Shown here one piece after another: positions 1 through 7,028 of a DNA stretch of 38,542 nt. Below the pieces are notes generated by a model that searched no databases, was not told where the DNA came from, and saw only the letters and a program-made list of their open reading frames with translations. The position numbers and the translations under genes are program-made. The DNA comes from an uncultured Actinomycetes bacterium (GTDB lineage: Bacteria; Actinomycetota; Thermoleophilia; RBG-16-64-13), in the NCBI GenBank assembly GCA_903873715.1, contig CAIQPS010000146.1:1-38542 (forward strand), read 5' to 3'. Each line of letters starts with the position of its first letter. Within the stretch, counting starts at the first letter, position 1.

Positions 1-1059
1 CCCATCCAGAGCACGCCCAAAGACGCCGGTCCCTTTTTCAACATGGGCCTGCTTCGCGCCGAGGATCCCGAGACCGGAGTCTCCGACGTGACCATCCACC
101 GGATGTGCGTCCAGGGGCCGGACCGCATCAGCGTGAGCATCAGCATCGGCCGGCATATCGGGGCCTTCCTCGAGAAAGCCTGGGCTATGGGCAAACCGCT
201 ACCTGCCTCCTGCTCCATCGGCATCGACCCGGCCATCCTTCTGGCCACCTCGTTCGAGGCGCCCACTACCCCCATCGGTTTTGACGAACTGACCATCGCC
301 GGCGGCCTGCGCGGCCGAGCGGTGGAACTGGTCGACTGCGTCACTCAGCCCACCAAGTCGATCGCCCGGGCCGAACTGGTCCTGGAGGGCGAGTTCCGCC
401 CGAACGACCGGGTGGACGAAGACGCATTGACCGGTCTCGGCTGGGCCATGCCCGAGTTCCCCGGGTATGTGGGCCAGGCCCAGAAGAACCTCGCGGTCTT
501 CACCGTCACCGGCATCACCCACCGGGTCGACCCCATCCTGCAGATCCTGGTGGGCCCCGGCGAGGAACACGTGACCCTCACCGGCCTTCCCACCGAGACC
601 AGCATCTACCGCCTCCTCAACGACGCCCTGCCGGGCTTCGTCAAGAACGTCTACTGCGCCTCGTCGGGCGGCGGCAAGTATCTGGCCATCCTGCAGGTGA
701 AGAAGCAGAAGGCCCACGACGAAGGTATGCAGCGGCAGGCCGCCCTGGTGGCCTTCACCGCCTTTTTCGAGCTGAAGCACGTCATCCTCGTGGACGACGA
801 CATCGACATCTTCAACATGAACGACGTCATGTGGGCCATGACCACCCGCTACCAGGGAGACGTGGACACCGCGTTCATACCCGCCACCCGCGGTCACGCC
901 CTCGATCCCTCTGCGACGCCCGAGTTCAACCAGTTGCTGCGGGGCCCGGGCATCACCTGCAAGACCATCTTCGACTGCACGGTGCCGTGGGGGTTGCAGG
1001 AGCGCTTTGAACGGTCTCAGTTCGTGGATGTGGACCTCAGCAGATACGACATCAAGTAA
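1..1059 (+). CDS. UbiD-family decarboxylase, C-terminal part (5' end outside window)
   Basis: The frame is open from base 1, so the N-terminus is missing; about 352 residues remain and the ATG at 43 is internal. UbiD enzymes use prenylated FMN for reversible decarboxylation of aromatic or unsaturated acids. Family marks seen here are an EDPETG stretch followed by an HRM motif near the start, FDELTIAGGLRG in the region that carries the catalytic Glu in the family, AELVLEGEF after it, and the strongly conserved VDDDIDIFN...DVMWAMTTR block near residue 250. The substrate cannot be told from sequence; phenolic acids or ubiquinone/menaquinone-type precursors are possible. No UbiX partner is in the window. 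The gene ends 210 bases before rex and is probably a separate transcription unit. Confidence 0.93.
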   Translation, partial: PIQSTPKDAGPFFNMGLLRAEDPETGVSDVTIHRMCVQGPDRISVSISIGRHIGAFLEKAWAMGKPLPASCSIGIDPAILLATSFEAPTTPIGFDELTIAGGLRGRAVELVDCVTQPTKSIARAELVLEGEFRPNDRVDEDALTGLGWAMPEFPGYVGQAQKNLAVFTVTGITHRVDPILQILVGPGEEHVTLTGLPTETSIYRLLNDALPGFVKNVYCASSGGGKYLAILQVKKQKAHDEGMQRQAALVAFTAFFELKHVILVDDDIDIFNMNDVMWAMTTRYQGDVDTAFIPATRGHALDPSATPEFNQLLRGPGITCKTIFDCTVPWGLQERFERSQFVDVDLSRYDIK

Positions 1060-1060
1060 G

Positions 1061-1140
1061 GCCGCGAAGGGCACCACCCCTCGCTCACTCTGCGCCAGAG
1101 TACCGTCGCAATGTTCGCTCGGGGCAGCGCCCTTCGCGGC
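1061..1140. repeat. 80-base foldback element after the UbiD gene
   Basis: It starts one base after the UbiD stop codon. The outer arms GCCGCGAAGGGC (1061-1072) and GCCCTTCGCGGC (1129-1140) are perfect 12-base inverted repeats. Inside lies a second perfect hairpin, CTCTG-CGC-CAGAG (1088-1100), and a CCCC/GGGG pair (1077-1080 with 1121-1124) that could extend the outer stem. There is no T-tract, so it is not a classical intrinsic terminator. It could be a structured 3' end, a bidirectional terminator of the high-GC kind or a member of a dispersed repeat family. Only one copy is seen here. Confidence 0.6.
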
Positions 1141-1205
1141 GTCCCTTCACATCGCCGTTCCTTTCACGTCCACATCCGCGCTCTGATACTGTCATTGCTG
1201 TCATA

Positions 1206-1235
1206 TTGACAAGAATCTGAGTGCTGTGATTAAAT
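1206..1235 (+). promoter_or_regulatory. Probable rex promoter
   Basis: A perfect -35 hexamer TTGACA (1206-1211) is followed after 18 bases by TTAAAT (1230-1235), a four-of-six match to the -10 consensus with a TGTG stretch just upstream. It lies 35 bases before the rex ATG. The -10 is embedded in the Rex operator at 1225-1240, the arrangement expected for autorepression. Confidence 0.6.
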
Positions 1236-1240
1236 TCACT
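1225..1240. promoter_or_regulatory. Rex operator in front of rex
   Basis: TGTGATTAAATTCACT fits the Rex consensus TGTGA-N6-TCACA with one mismatch at the last base. It overlaps the -10 of the putative rex promoter and lies 29 bases from the start codon. Rex repressors of Gram-positive bacteria commonly control their own gene. Confidence 0.8.
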
Positions 1241-1269
1241 GTGTAAGGGCGAACAGTAGCGGGGCGGAC

Positions 1270-1935
1270 ATGGCACCGACCGACAAGAAAGATCAGAAGG
1301 TCTCCCTCCACACGGTGGAGCGCCTCAGCGTGTACCGGCGCAAGCTCGAGGAGTTGAGCGCCGACGAGGTCGAGTACATCCACTCCCATCAACTGGCGGC
1401 GCTCGTCGGCGTGACGCCCGCGCAACTGCGGCGGGACCTGGCCAGCTTCGGCAGCTACGGCAACATCGCCCGCGGCTACGGCGTCAAGCAGATGAGCCGC
1501 ACCATCAGCCAGATAATCGGCACGGACAGCATGCAGAACGTCGGCCTGGTGGGTGTCGGCGACCTGGGGCGCGCGCTCCTCTCCTACCGGGGCTTCGAGG
1601 AACGGGGCTTCCACATCGCCGCCGCCTTCGACGTCGACCCGGACAAGGTCGGACGGGTCTTCGCCGGCCGGCGCTGCTACTCGCTCGACAAGCTGGAGAC
1701 CGCACTCGTCGATCTGCAGATCCGCATCCTGGTGCTGGCCGCACGGCCGGAGGGCCTCCAGGAGATCGTGGACCGGGGCGTGGCGGCGGGCATCCGGTCG
1801 TTCCTCAACTTCGTGCCCAAGACGCTCACCGTCCCCGAAGGATGCTTCGTGGAGCACATCGACATCTCGGCCAAGCTGGAGAAGCTCTCCTTCCTCAGCC
1901 GGCAGCAGAACGATAGGACGGAGGTGGCCGAGTGA
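1270..1935 (+). CDS. rex: Redox-sensing transcriptional repressor Rex
   Basis: 221 residues, the usual length for Rex. Rex binds DNA when NAD+ is bound and releases it when NADH rises, so genes that dispose of reducing power are induced under reduced conditions. The N-terminal winged helix runs from about residue 12 to 80 and includes the family motif RRDLASFGSYGNIARGYGV. The Rossmann dinucleotide site is GVGDLG at 95-100, followed by the C-terminal dimerisation helix that would be domain-swapped. The ATG is preceded by a purine-rich GGGGCGG. A Rex operator lies upstream of this gene and two more lie just downstream in front of the hydrogenase operon, so Rex very probably controls both. Confidence 0.97.
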   Translation: MAPTDKKDQKVSLHTVERLSVYRRKLEELSADEVEYIHSHQLAALVGVTPAQLRRDLASFGSYGNIARGYGVKQMSRTISQIIGTDSMQNVGLVGVGDLGRALLSYRGFEERGFHIAAAFDVDPDKVGRVFAGRRCYSLDKLETALVDLQIRILVLAARPEGLQEIVDRGVAAGIRSFLNFVPKTLTVPEGCFVEHIDISAKLEKLSFLSRQQNDRTEVAE

Positions 1936-1985
1936 GCGGACGATCGGGGATATGGGCCAAGAGACCCTCTTTTTTTGCCGTCGAT

Positions 1986-2016
1986 TGTGAATGTATTCAC
2001 TGTGAAGCTAGTCACC
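1986..2016. promoter_or_regulatory. Tandem Rex operators in front of the hydrogenase operon
   Basis: Two sites abut, sharing base 2001: TGTGAATGTATTCACT (1986-2001) and TGTGAAGCTAGTCACC (2001-2016). Each matches TGTGA-N6-TCACA except at the final base. Their centres are 15 bases apart, about one and a half helix turns. They lie 55-85 bases before the first ATG of the operon, where a promoter is expected; I see no convincing -35/-10 pair (TACGGT at 2024-2029 is a weak -10 candidate). Confidence 0.8.
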
Positions 2017-2071
2017 AATCTGGTACGGTGACGGCGTGGGCGCACGCCGAGTGGGAAGTCAAGGAGGAGCG

Positions 2072-2506
2072 ATGAGCGCCAAGAAGATCCTGTTGGTGGA
2101 TGACGACAACGACCTGGTGGCGTCCGTGGAGGCATTCCTCAAGGCCAGGGGCTACGTCGTGAGCACCGCCGGCAACAGCAAGGAAGCGTACAAGCGGATC
2201 GTGGCCGACAGTCCGGACCTCATCGTCCTCGACGTGATGATGGACTACGACGAGGAGGGCATGGTCCTGGCCAGCGCCCTCAAGACCGACGGCCCCACCC
2301 GCGACATCCCGATCATCATGCTCTCCGGCTTCAGCGTGCAGAAGGACGTCCGCGAGAAGGTCCTCGCCTCCCTGATGGGGCAGGACTGGCCGGCAGAGAG
2401 CTTCATGCAGAAACCCGTGCGGCTGGCCGAGCTGGCCGAGCGCATCGAGATGCTTCTGACCCGAGTGGAAGCGCGGCGCAAACCCTGGCCCATCGAGGAG
2501 GCGTGA
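2072..2506 (+). CDS. Stand-alone response-regulator receiver protein
   Basis: 144 residues comprising a single CheY-like receiver. The acidic pocket is D10-D11-D12, the phospho-acceptor is D54 in LIVLDVMMD, the conserved Ser is in IIMLSG and the Lys is in FMQKP. There is no output domain. I chose the ATG at 2072 over an in-frame upstream ATG at 2036 because a perfect AGGAGG sits at 2062-2067. It is the first gene after the tandem Rex sites, and its stop overlaps the start region of the NuoE-like subunit. A likely phosphodonor is the hydrogenase-like histidine kinase encoded at 7028. It is similar in design to the receiver at 9073 (both carry an LD-MM motif). Confidence 0.9.
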   Translation: MSAKKILLVDDDNDLVASVEAFLKARGYVVSTAGNSKEAYKRIVADSPDLIVLDVMMDYDEEGMVLASALKTDGPTRDIPIIMLSGFSVQKDVREKVLASLMGQDWPAESFMQKPVRLAELAERIEMLLTRVEARRKPWPIEEA

Positions 2507-2508
2507 GA

Positions 2509-3012
2509 GTGAGTCCTGTACACGAGGCGAGTCGCGTGGAGGCGTTGCTGGCCGAGCGGCCCGACCACAGCCGCGACCAGCTGATCCCCATGCTGCAGGA
2601 GATCCAGGTGCGGGAGGGCTACCTCTCCCAGGCGGCCATGACCGAATTGGCCGTGGCCCTCGACACCCCGGTGGCCAGCGTCTATGGGGTCGCCACCTTC
2701 TACAACCAGTTCCGCTTTGCCCCGCTCGGCACCCATGTGATCGAGTTGTGCCGGGGCACGGCCTGCCACGTGAAGCAGAGCCTCGCCCTGCAGCAGCACT
2801 TGCAGCGCAGGCTCAAGCTCCGCCCGGACGGCAACTCCGCCGACAAGCGCTTCACCGTCCTCAAGGTCGCCTGCCTCGGCGCCTGCTCGATAGCCCCGGT
2901 GATCAAGCTGGACGGCGAGTTCTACGGCCACCTGACCATCGAGAAGTTGGACTCGCTGCTCGACGCTCTGGACCGCGACTGCTATGCGGCTGAAGAGGCA
3001 GGTGTGGCATGA
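2509..3012 (+). CDS. hydC: [FeFe]-hydrogenase NuoE-like subunit (thioredoxin-like [2Fe-2S])
   Basis: About 167 residues, typical of NuoE/HydC subunits, which carry one [2Fe-2S] cluster and pass electrons between the flavin subunit and the rest of the complex. The N-terminal helical bundle contains GYLSQAAM and GVATFYNQF. The cluster cysteines are in CRGTAC (C-x4-C) and CLGACSIAP (C-x3-C). GTG codons occur at 2503 and 2509; I prefer 2509 because GAGGAGG at 2495-2501 is then seven bases away, while it would be one base from 2503. The end overlaps the next gene as ATGA (3009-3012), indicating translational coupling with hydB. Confidence 0.93.
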   Translation: MSPVHEASRVEALLAERPDHSRDQLIPMLQEIQVREGYLSQAAMTELAVALDTPVASVYGVATFYNQFRFAPLGTHVIELCRGTACHVKQSLALQQHLQRRLKLRPDGNSADKRFTVLKVACLGACSIAPVIKLDGEFYGHLTIEKLDSLLDALDRDCYAAEEAGVA

Positions 3013-5060
3013 CCACCAGCGTGCTGCTCCAACCCTGCTGCTCCAAGTGTACGCACGCCCCCGGGCAGCCGTGCCCGGACCTCATCTCCTGCGTGACGAC
3101 GGGGCCGGTCTGCCACGATGATGCGGAGTGTGCCGCACTACGGGCCGAGCGCCTGGCGGCCGTCCGCCGCGGAGGCGAAGGCTCGGTCCTCTTCGTCGGC
3201 GCCGGCACCTGCGGCCGGGCCAACGGCGCGATGCGCATCATGGGCAAAGCCAAGGCCTTCATCGCCGAACACGGCCTGCCTGTGAGCATCGTCGAGGTGG
3301 GCTGTGTAGGCTACTGCCAGCGCGAGGTCTTCGTGGACCTGCAGCCGCCCAGCGGCCCCCGCCTCTCCTACTGCGACCTCACGCCGCAGAACGCGGACGA
3401 GTTCCTCGACCTGGTGTTCGTGAAGGGTGAGTTCGACAACAAGTTCCTGTACGGGCGCTACCCGGACGCGCCCGCTCCTGGGACGGCGGGCACGGCGGCC
3501 GCCGGCGCTCCCGGCGCCGGCGCCGCGCCGGCCGGTCTCGAGGACGTGCCACTCGTGGCCGACACCCCGTTCTTCGCCCGGCAGACCCGGGTGGTGCTCG
3601 ACAACTGCGGCATGATCGATCCGGCCAGCCTCGATGCGGCCCTGGCCGCCGGCGGCTTCGCCGCAGCTGCCCGGGCGCTCACCTCCATGACGCCCCAGGA
3701 GGTCTGCGACATGGTCAAGTCCTCCGGCCTGCGCGGCCGGGGCGGCGCGGGCTTCCCCACCGGCCAGAAGTGGCAGGTGGCGCACGATCAGGCGACCTCC
3801 CAGAAGTACCTCATCTGCAACGCCGATGAGGGCGACCCCGGCGCGTTCATGGACCGCGCCGTCCTGGAAGGCGACCCGTTCCGGGTGATCGAGGGCATGC
3901 TCGTGGCCGCCTACGCGATCGGAGCCAGCAAAGGCTACGTCTACTGCCGGGCGGAATACCCACTCGCCATCGCCCGCCTGCAGGACGCCATCGTGCAGTG
4001 CCGCAAGGCCGGACTGTTGGGCACGAACATCCTGGGCAGCCTCACCGACTTCGACATCACCATCAAGCAGGGCGCCGGAGCATTCGTGTGTGGCGAAGAG
4101 ACGGCCATCCTGGCGAGCATCGAAGGCGGACGGGGGATGCCCCGGCCGCGGCCCCCGTTCCCCGCGGTCTCCGGCCTGCACGGCAAGCCGACCGTCCTCA
4201 ACAACGTGGAGACCCTGGCCAACGTCCCCGCCATCCTCCGCAACGGGCCCAAGTGGTTCAAAGATCTCGGGATCGGCGACGCGGCAGGCACCAAGGTCTT
4301 CGCCCTGTCGGGCCGAGTGCGGAACACCGGGCTCGTGGAAGTCCCGGTCGGCATCCCGCTGCGGGAGGTCATCTACGACATCGGCGGCGGCGCGCCGGAG
4401 GGCCACGAGATCAAAGCCGTGCAGTTGGGCGGCCCGAGCGGCGGCTGCATCCCCGAGGCCTACCTCGACGTGCCCACGGATTACGGCAAGCTCCAGGAAC
4501 TCGGCGCCATGATGGGCTCCGGCGGGATGGTCGTCATGGACGAGCGCACCTGCATGGTGGACGTGGCCAAGTACTTCATGGAGTTCATCCGCAACGAGTC
4601 CTGCGGCAAGTGCACCCCCTGCCGGGAAGGCACCACCCGCATGCACGAGATCCTCATCGCCCTGACGGAACGCCCGGTCGGCGACGAGATGCGGCGGCTG
4701 GAACGGTTCCGCGGGCTTCTGCATCTCGAGGAACTGGCGCAGACCATCAAGGACACCTCGCTGTGCGGCCTCGGTCAGTCGGCCGCCAACCCGGTGCTCT
4801 CCACCCTCCGCTTCTTCCGCGACGAGTACGAGGCCCACATCATGGAGGACCGCTGCCCGGCCGGCGTGTGCCAGGGGTTGCGGACCTACGAGGTGGACAA
4901 CGCGGTCTGCATCGGCTGCATGGCCTGCAAGAAGGTCTGCCCGTCCGGCGCGATCGTGGGCGAGCGCAAGGCCGCTCACTACATCGTGGTGGACAAGTGC
5001 ATCGGCTGCGCCGCCTGCCTGGAAGCCTGCCCCAAGAACTCCATCGCCCTGGTCGCCTAG
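3009..5060 (+). CDS. hydB: [FeFe]-hydrogenase NuoF-like flavin subunit, NAD(P)H-binding
   Basis: 683 residues with the HydB domain order. A cysteine-rich head (C10, C11, C14, C22, C28, C35, C41) leads into a thioredoxin-like [2Fe-2S] module around residues 55-140, with GTCG and GCVGYC. A NuoF core follows: GLRGRGGAGFPTG and NADEGDPGAF form the FMN/NAD(P)H site, then an SLBB domain and the 4Fe-4S motif ESCGKCTPCREG. Two C-terminal [4Fe-4S] motifs, CIGCMACKKVCP and CIGCAACLEACP, complete it. The family oxidises or reduces NAD(P)H and, in trimeric HydABC enzymes, can bifurcate electrons with ferredoxin; bifurcation here is an inference. Only three canonical cysteines are visible in the [2Fe-2S] module. 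A 192-base gap filled by a foldback element separates it from hydA. Confidence 0.95.
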   Translation: MTTSVLLQPCCSKCTHAPGQPCPDLISCVTTGPVCHDDAECAALRAERLAAVRRGGEGSVLFVGAGTCGRANGAMRIMGKAKAFIAEHGLPVSIVEVGCVGYCQREVFVDLQPPSGPRLSYCDLTPQNADEFLDLVFVKGEFDNKFLYGRYPDAPAPGTAGTAAAGAPGAGAAPAGLEDVPLVADTPFFARQTRVVLDNCGMIDPASLDAALAAGGFAAAARALTSMTPQEVCDMVKSSGLRGRGGAGFPTGQKWQVAHDQATSQKYLICNADEGDPGAFMDRAVLEGDPFRVIEGMLVAAYAIGASKGYVYCRAEYPLAIARLQDAIVQCRKAGLLGTNILGSLTDFDITIKQGAGAFVCGEETAILASIEGGRGMPRPRPPFPAVSGLHGKPTVLNNVETLANVPAILRNGPKWFKDLGIGDAAGTKVFALSGRVRNTGLVEVPVGIPLREVIYDIGGGAPEGHEIKAVQLGGPSGGCIPEAYLDVPTDYGKLQELGAMMGSGGMVVMDERTCMVDVAKYFMEFIRNESCGKCTPCREGTTRMHEILIALTERPVGDEMRRLERFRGLLHLEELAQTIKDTSLCGLGQSAANPVLSTLRFFRDEYEAHIMEDRCPAGVCQGLRTYEVDNAVCIGCMACKKVCPSGAIVGERKAAHYIVVDKCIGCAACLEACPKNSIALVA

Positions 5061-5221
5061 GACTCGATGAATGATGAAGCCACGCCGATCAGGCCGCGCT
5101 GGGTATGCGCAAGGCGAGGACGCAGGGAGGGCTCGTAGCAGCGCTACGGGCACGACCGAGAACACAGCATTGTGCCGCCCAGAGCGGACTCGGCGGCCGC
5201 GGCTTCATCACGAATCGAGTC
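5061..5221. repeat. 161-base foldback (MITE-like) element between hydB and hydA
   Basis: It begins on the base after the hydB stop. The outer arms 5061-5081 and 5201-5221 are inverted repeats matching at 18 of 21 positions (perfect over GACTCGAT/ATCGAGTC and over the inner ten bases). A nested pair follows, CCGCGCTGGG (5094-5103) with CCCAGAGCGG (5178-5187), nine of ten. In the centre GCTCGTAGC-AGC-GCTACGGGC (5131-5151) folds into a nine-pair stem with one G-T pair, flanked by two related direct repeats (GGCGAGGACGCAGG near 5113 and ACCGAGAACACAGC near 5154). It encodes no protein and shows no clear target duplication. It is the only sizeable gap in an otherwise overlapping operon. Confidence 0.65.
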
Positions 5222-5252
5222 AAAACGCCGTCCCGACAGCGGAGAAATGATC

Positions 5253-7028
5253 ATGAACATCACCATCAACGGTAAAGAGATCGCCTTCGAACACGGCGAC
5301 ACCGTCCTCCAAGTGGCCAAACGAGCGGGCATCCGGATACCGCATCTGTGCTCGCTCGACTGGGCGCCCTCGCCCTCGGCGTCCTGCCGTCTGTGTGTGG
5401 TCGAAGTGGAAGGCTCCCCCCGCCTTCAGACCAGTTGCACGCTGCAGGCCGCCGAGGGCATGAAGGTGCAGACCCATACCCCGCGGGTCATGAAAGCCCG
5501 GCGTAACATCGTCGAGTTGCTCGTGGCCAACCATCCCCAGGATTGCCTCGCCTGCGACCGCCAGGGAGCCTGCGAACTGGCCGAACTCACCCGCGAGGTC
5601 GGCGTGCGGCCGCGGCAATACGCCGGCATGAAGAAGGACCAGCACCTGGACATCTCCTCGCCGGCCATCTACCGCGATCCCAACAAGTGCGTGCTCTGCG
5701 GGCGCTGCGTGACCATGTGCCATCAGATCCAGGGCGTTGGCGCCATCGACTTCACCGACCGCGGGTTCCGCACCCAGGTGGCGCCGGGCTTCTCGGCCGG
5801 CCTCAACGTCTCGGGCTGCACCTACTGCGGCCAGTGCGTCCGGGTCTGCCCAACGGGCGCCCTCATGGAGCGCAGCCACGTGAGCGCCGTGGTGGCCGCC
5901 CTGAGCGACCCGAACACAGTGGTGGTCGCGCAGGTGGCCCCGGCCGTCCCCGCCACTCTCGATCAGGAGCGGACCAAACACGAGGGCGTGCCCGTGATGC
6001 TCGAGCACCTCGCCGCCGCCCTCAAACGGGTGGGCTTCACCGCGGTCTTCGATACCGGCTTCACCGCCGACCTGACCATCATGGAAGAGGCCAACGAGCT
6101 GGTCGAGCGGGTGAAGACAGGCGGCGTCCTGCCGATGTTCACCAGCTGCTCCCCGGCATGGATCCAGTACGTCGAGCTCCACCGGCCGGACCTCATCCCG
6201 CACCTGTCCACCTGCAAGTCGCCGCAGCAGATGGCCGGCGCGCTCATCCACGAGATCTATCCGAAGTTCGCCGGGTTCGTCGCAGGCGACGGGACACGTG
6301 GGACCAAGCGCCTGGTGGTCGTATCGCTGATGCCCTGCACCGCCAAGAAGTTCGAGGCGGAGGACGTGGGCGACGTGGAATACGTCCTCACCACCCGGGA
6401 GCTGGGCGCTCTGTGGGAGCGGTTCGGCATCGACTTCGATTCGTTCACCGACCGAGCCCCGCTCGATCCTCCGTTCGCGGAAGCCACCGGCGCGGCCCGC
6501 CTGTTCGGGGGCACCGGCGGCGTCATGGAAGCGGCCGTGCGCACCGCGGCCACCCTGCTGGGCGGCGCCGCACCCGCCGGTCCGTTGCCCGAAGCCCGGG
6601 GCCTGGACGGCTTCAAGTGCTTCAATGTCGATGTGAACGGCATCACTCTCAACCTGGGCGTCATCAACGGTCTCGGCCGGTTGCCGTCCACCCTCCCGGC
6701 GGCCCTCTCGGGGATGCACTTCGTGGAAGTCATGTCCTGCCCGGGCGGCTGCTCCGGTGGCGGCGGCCAGCCCTACAACAGCGACATGACCGACGTCAAG
6801 AAGCGCATCAAGCGCATCTACGAGGCCGACAAGAAGGCGGAGGTCAAGTACTCCCACGAGAACAAGAGCGTGGCCGAACTCTATGAGGAGTTCCTCGGCC
6901 GTCCGCTCGGCGAGGTGTCGCACCACCTGCTGCACCGCTCCTACACCGACAAGAGCGCCCTGACTGCTCTGCACGGAGCGGAAGCGGACACCGGCGCCGT
7001 CTGCGCGGCCGCGGAGGCCGCCGCCTGA
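5253..7028 (+). CDS. hydA: [FeFe]-hydrogenase catalytic subunit (group A, trimeric type)
   Basis: 591 residues catalysing reversible proton reduction/H2 oxidation at the H-cluster. In order: a plant-type [2Fe-2S] domain (C33, then SCRLC and SC), the His-ligated [4Fe-4S] motif HPQDCLACDRQGAC, two [4Fe-4S] motifs (CVLCGRCVTMC and CTYCGQCVRVCP), the H-cluster domain, and a C-terminal small-subunit-like segment (about 508-575). H-cluster motifs are TSCSPAW (C299, S300), MPCTAKKFE (C362) and EVMSCPGGCSGGGGQP (C496, C500). The first motif has Ser where the usual TSCCPxW has its second Cys. I chose ATG 5253 over upstream in-frame ATGs (5172, 5247) because the homology starts there and GGAG lies eight bases upstream. 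Its stop overlaps the next start (TGATG). Confidence 0.96.
   Translation: MNITINGKEIAFEHGDTVLQVAKRAGIRIPHLCSLDWAPSPSASCRLCVVEVEGSPRLQTSCTLQAAEGMKVQTHTPRVMKARRNIVELLVANHPQDCLACDRQGACELAELTREVGVRPRQYAGMKKDQHLDISSPAIYRDPNKCVLCGRCVTMCHQIQGVGAIDFTDRGFRTQVAPGFSAGLNVSGCTYCGQCVRVCPTGALMERSHVSAVVAALSDPNTVVVAQVAPAVPATLDQERTKHEGVPVMLEHLAAALKRVGFTAVFDTGFTADLTIMEEANELVERVKTGGVLPMFTSCSPAWIQYVELHRPDLIPHLSTCKSPQQMAGALIHEIYPKFAGFVAGDGTRGTKRLVVVSLMPCTAKKFEAEDVGDVEYVLTTRELGALWERFGIDFDSFTDRAPLDPPFAEATGAARLFGGTGGVMEAAVRTAATLLGGAAPAGPLPEARGLDGFKCFNVDVNGITLNLGVINGLGRLPSTLPAALSGMHFVEVMSCPGGCSGGGGQPYNSDMTDVKKRIKRIYEADKKAEVKYSHENKSVAELYEEFLGRPLGEVSHHLLHRSYTDKSALTALHGAEADTGAVCAAAEAAA

Noticed and set aside
1955-1977. 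T-tract CTTTTTTT after rex as an intrinsic terminator
   Set aside because: Only a three-pair stem precedes it. It may still weaken read-through, but I cannot support a terminator.
3138-5165. Long open frame on the minus strand opposite hydB (and similar ones opposite hydA, the sensor kinase and others)
   Set aside because: They are mirror images of high-GC coding sequence. The translations are low-complexity, rich in His, Gly, Arg and Ala, without domains, while the opposite strand has clear conserved motifs.
5172-5252. Upstream start of hydA at 5172
   Set aside because: This would translate part of the foldback element. Homology and the ribosome binding site support ATG 5253.
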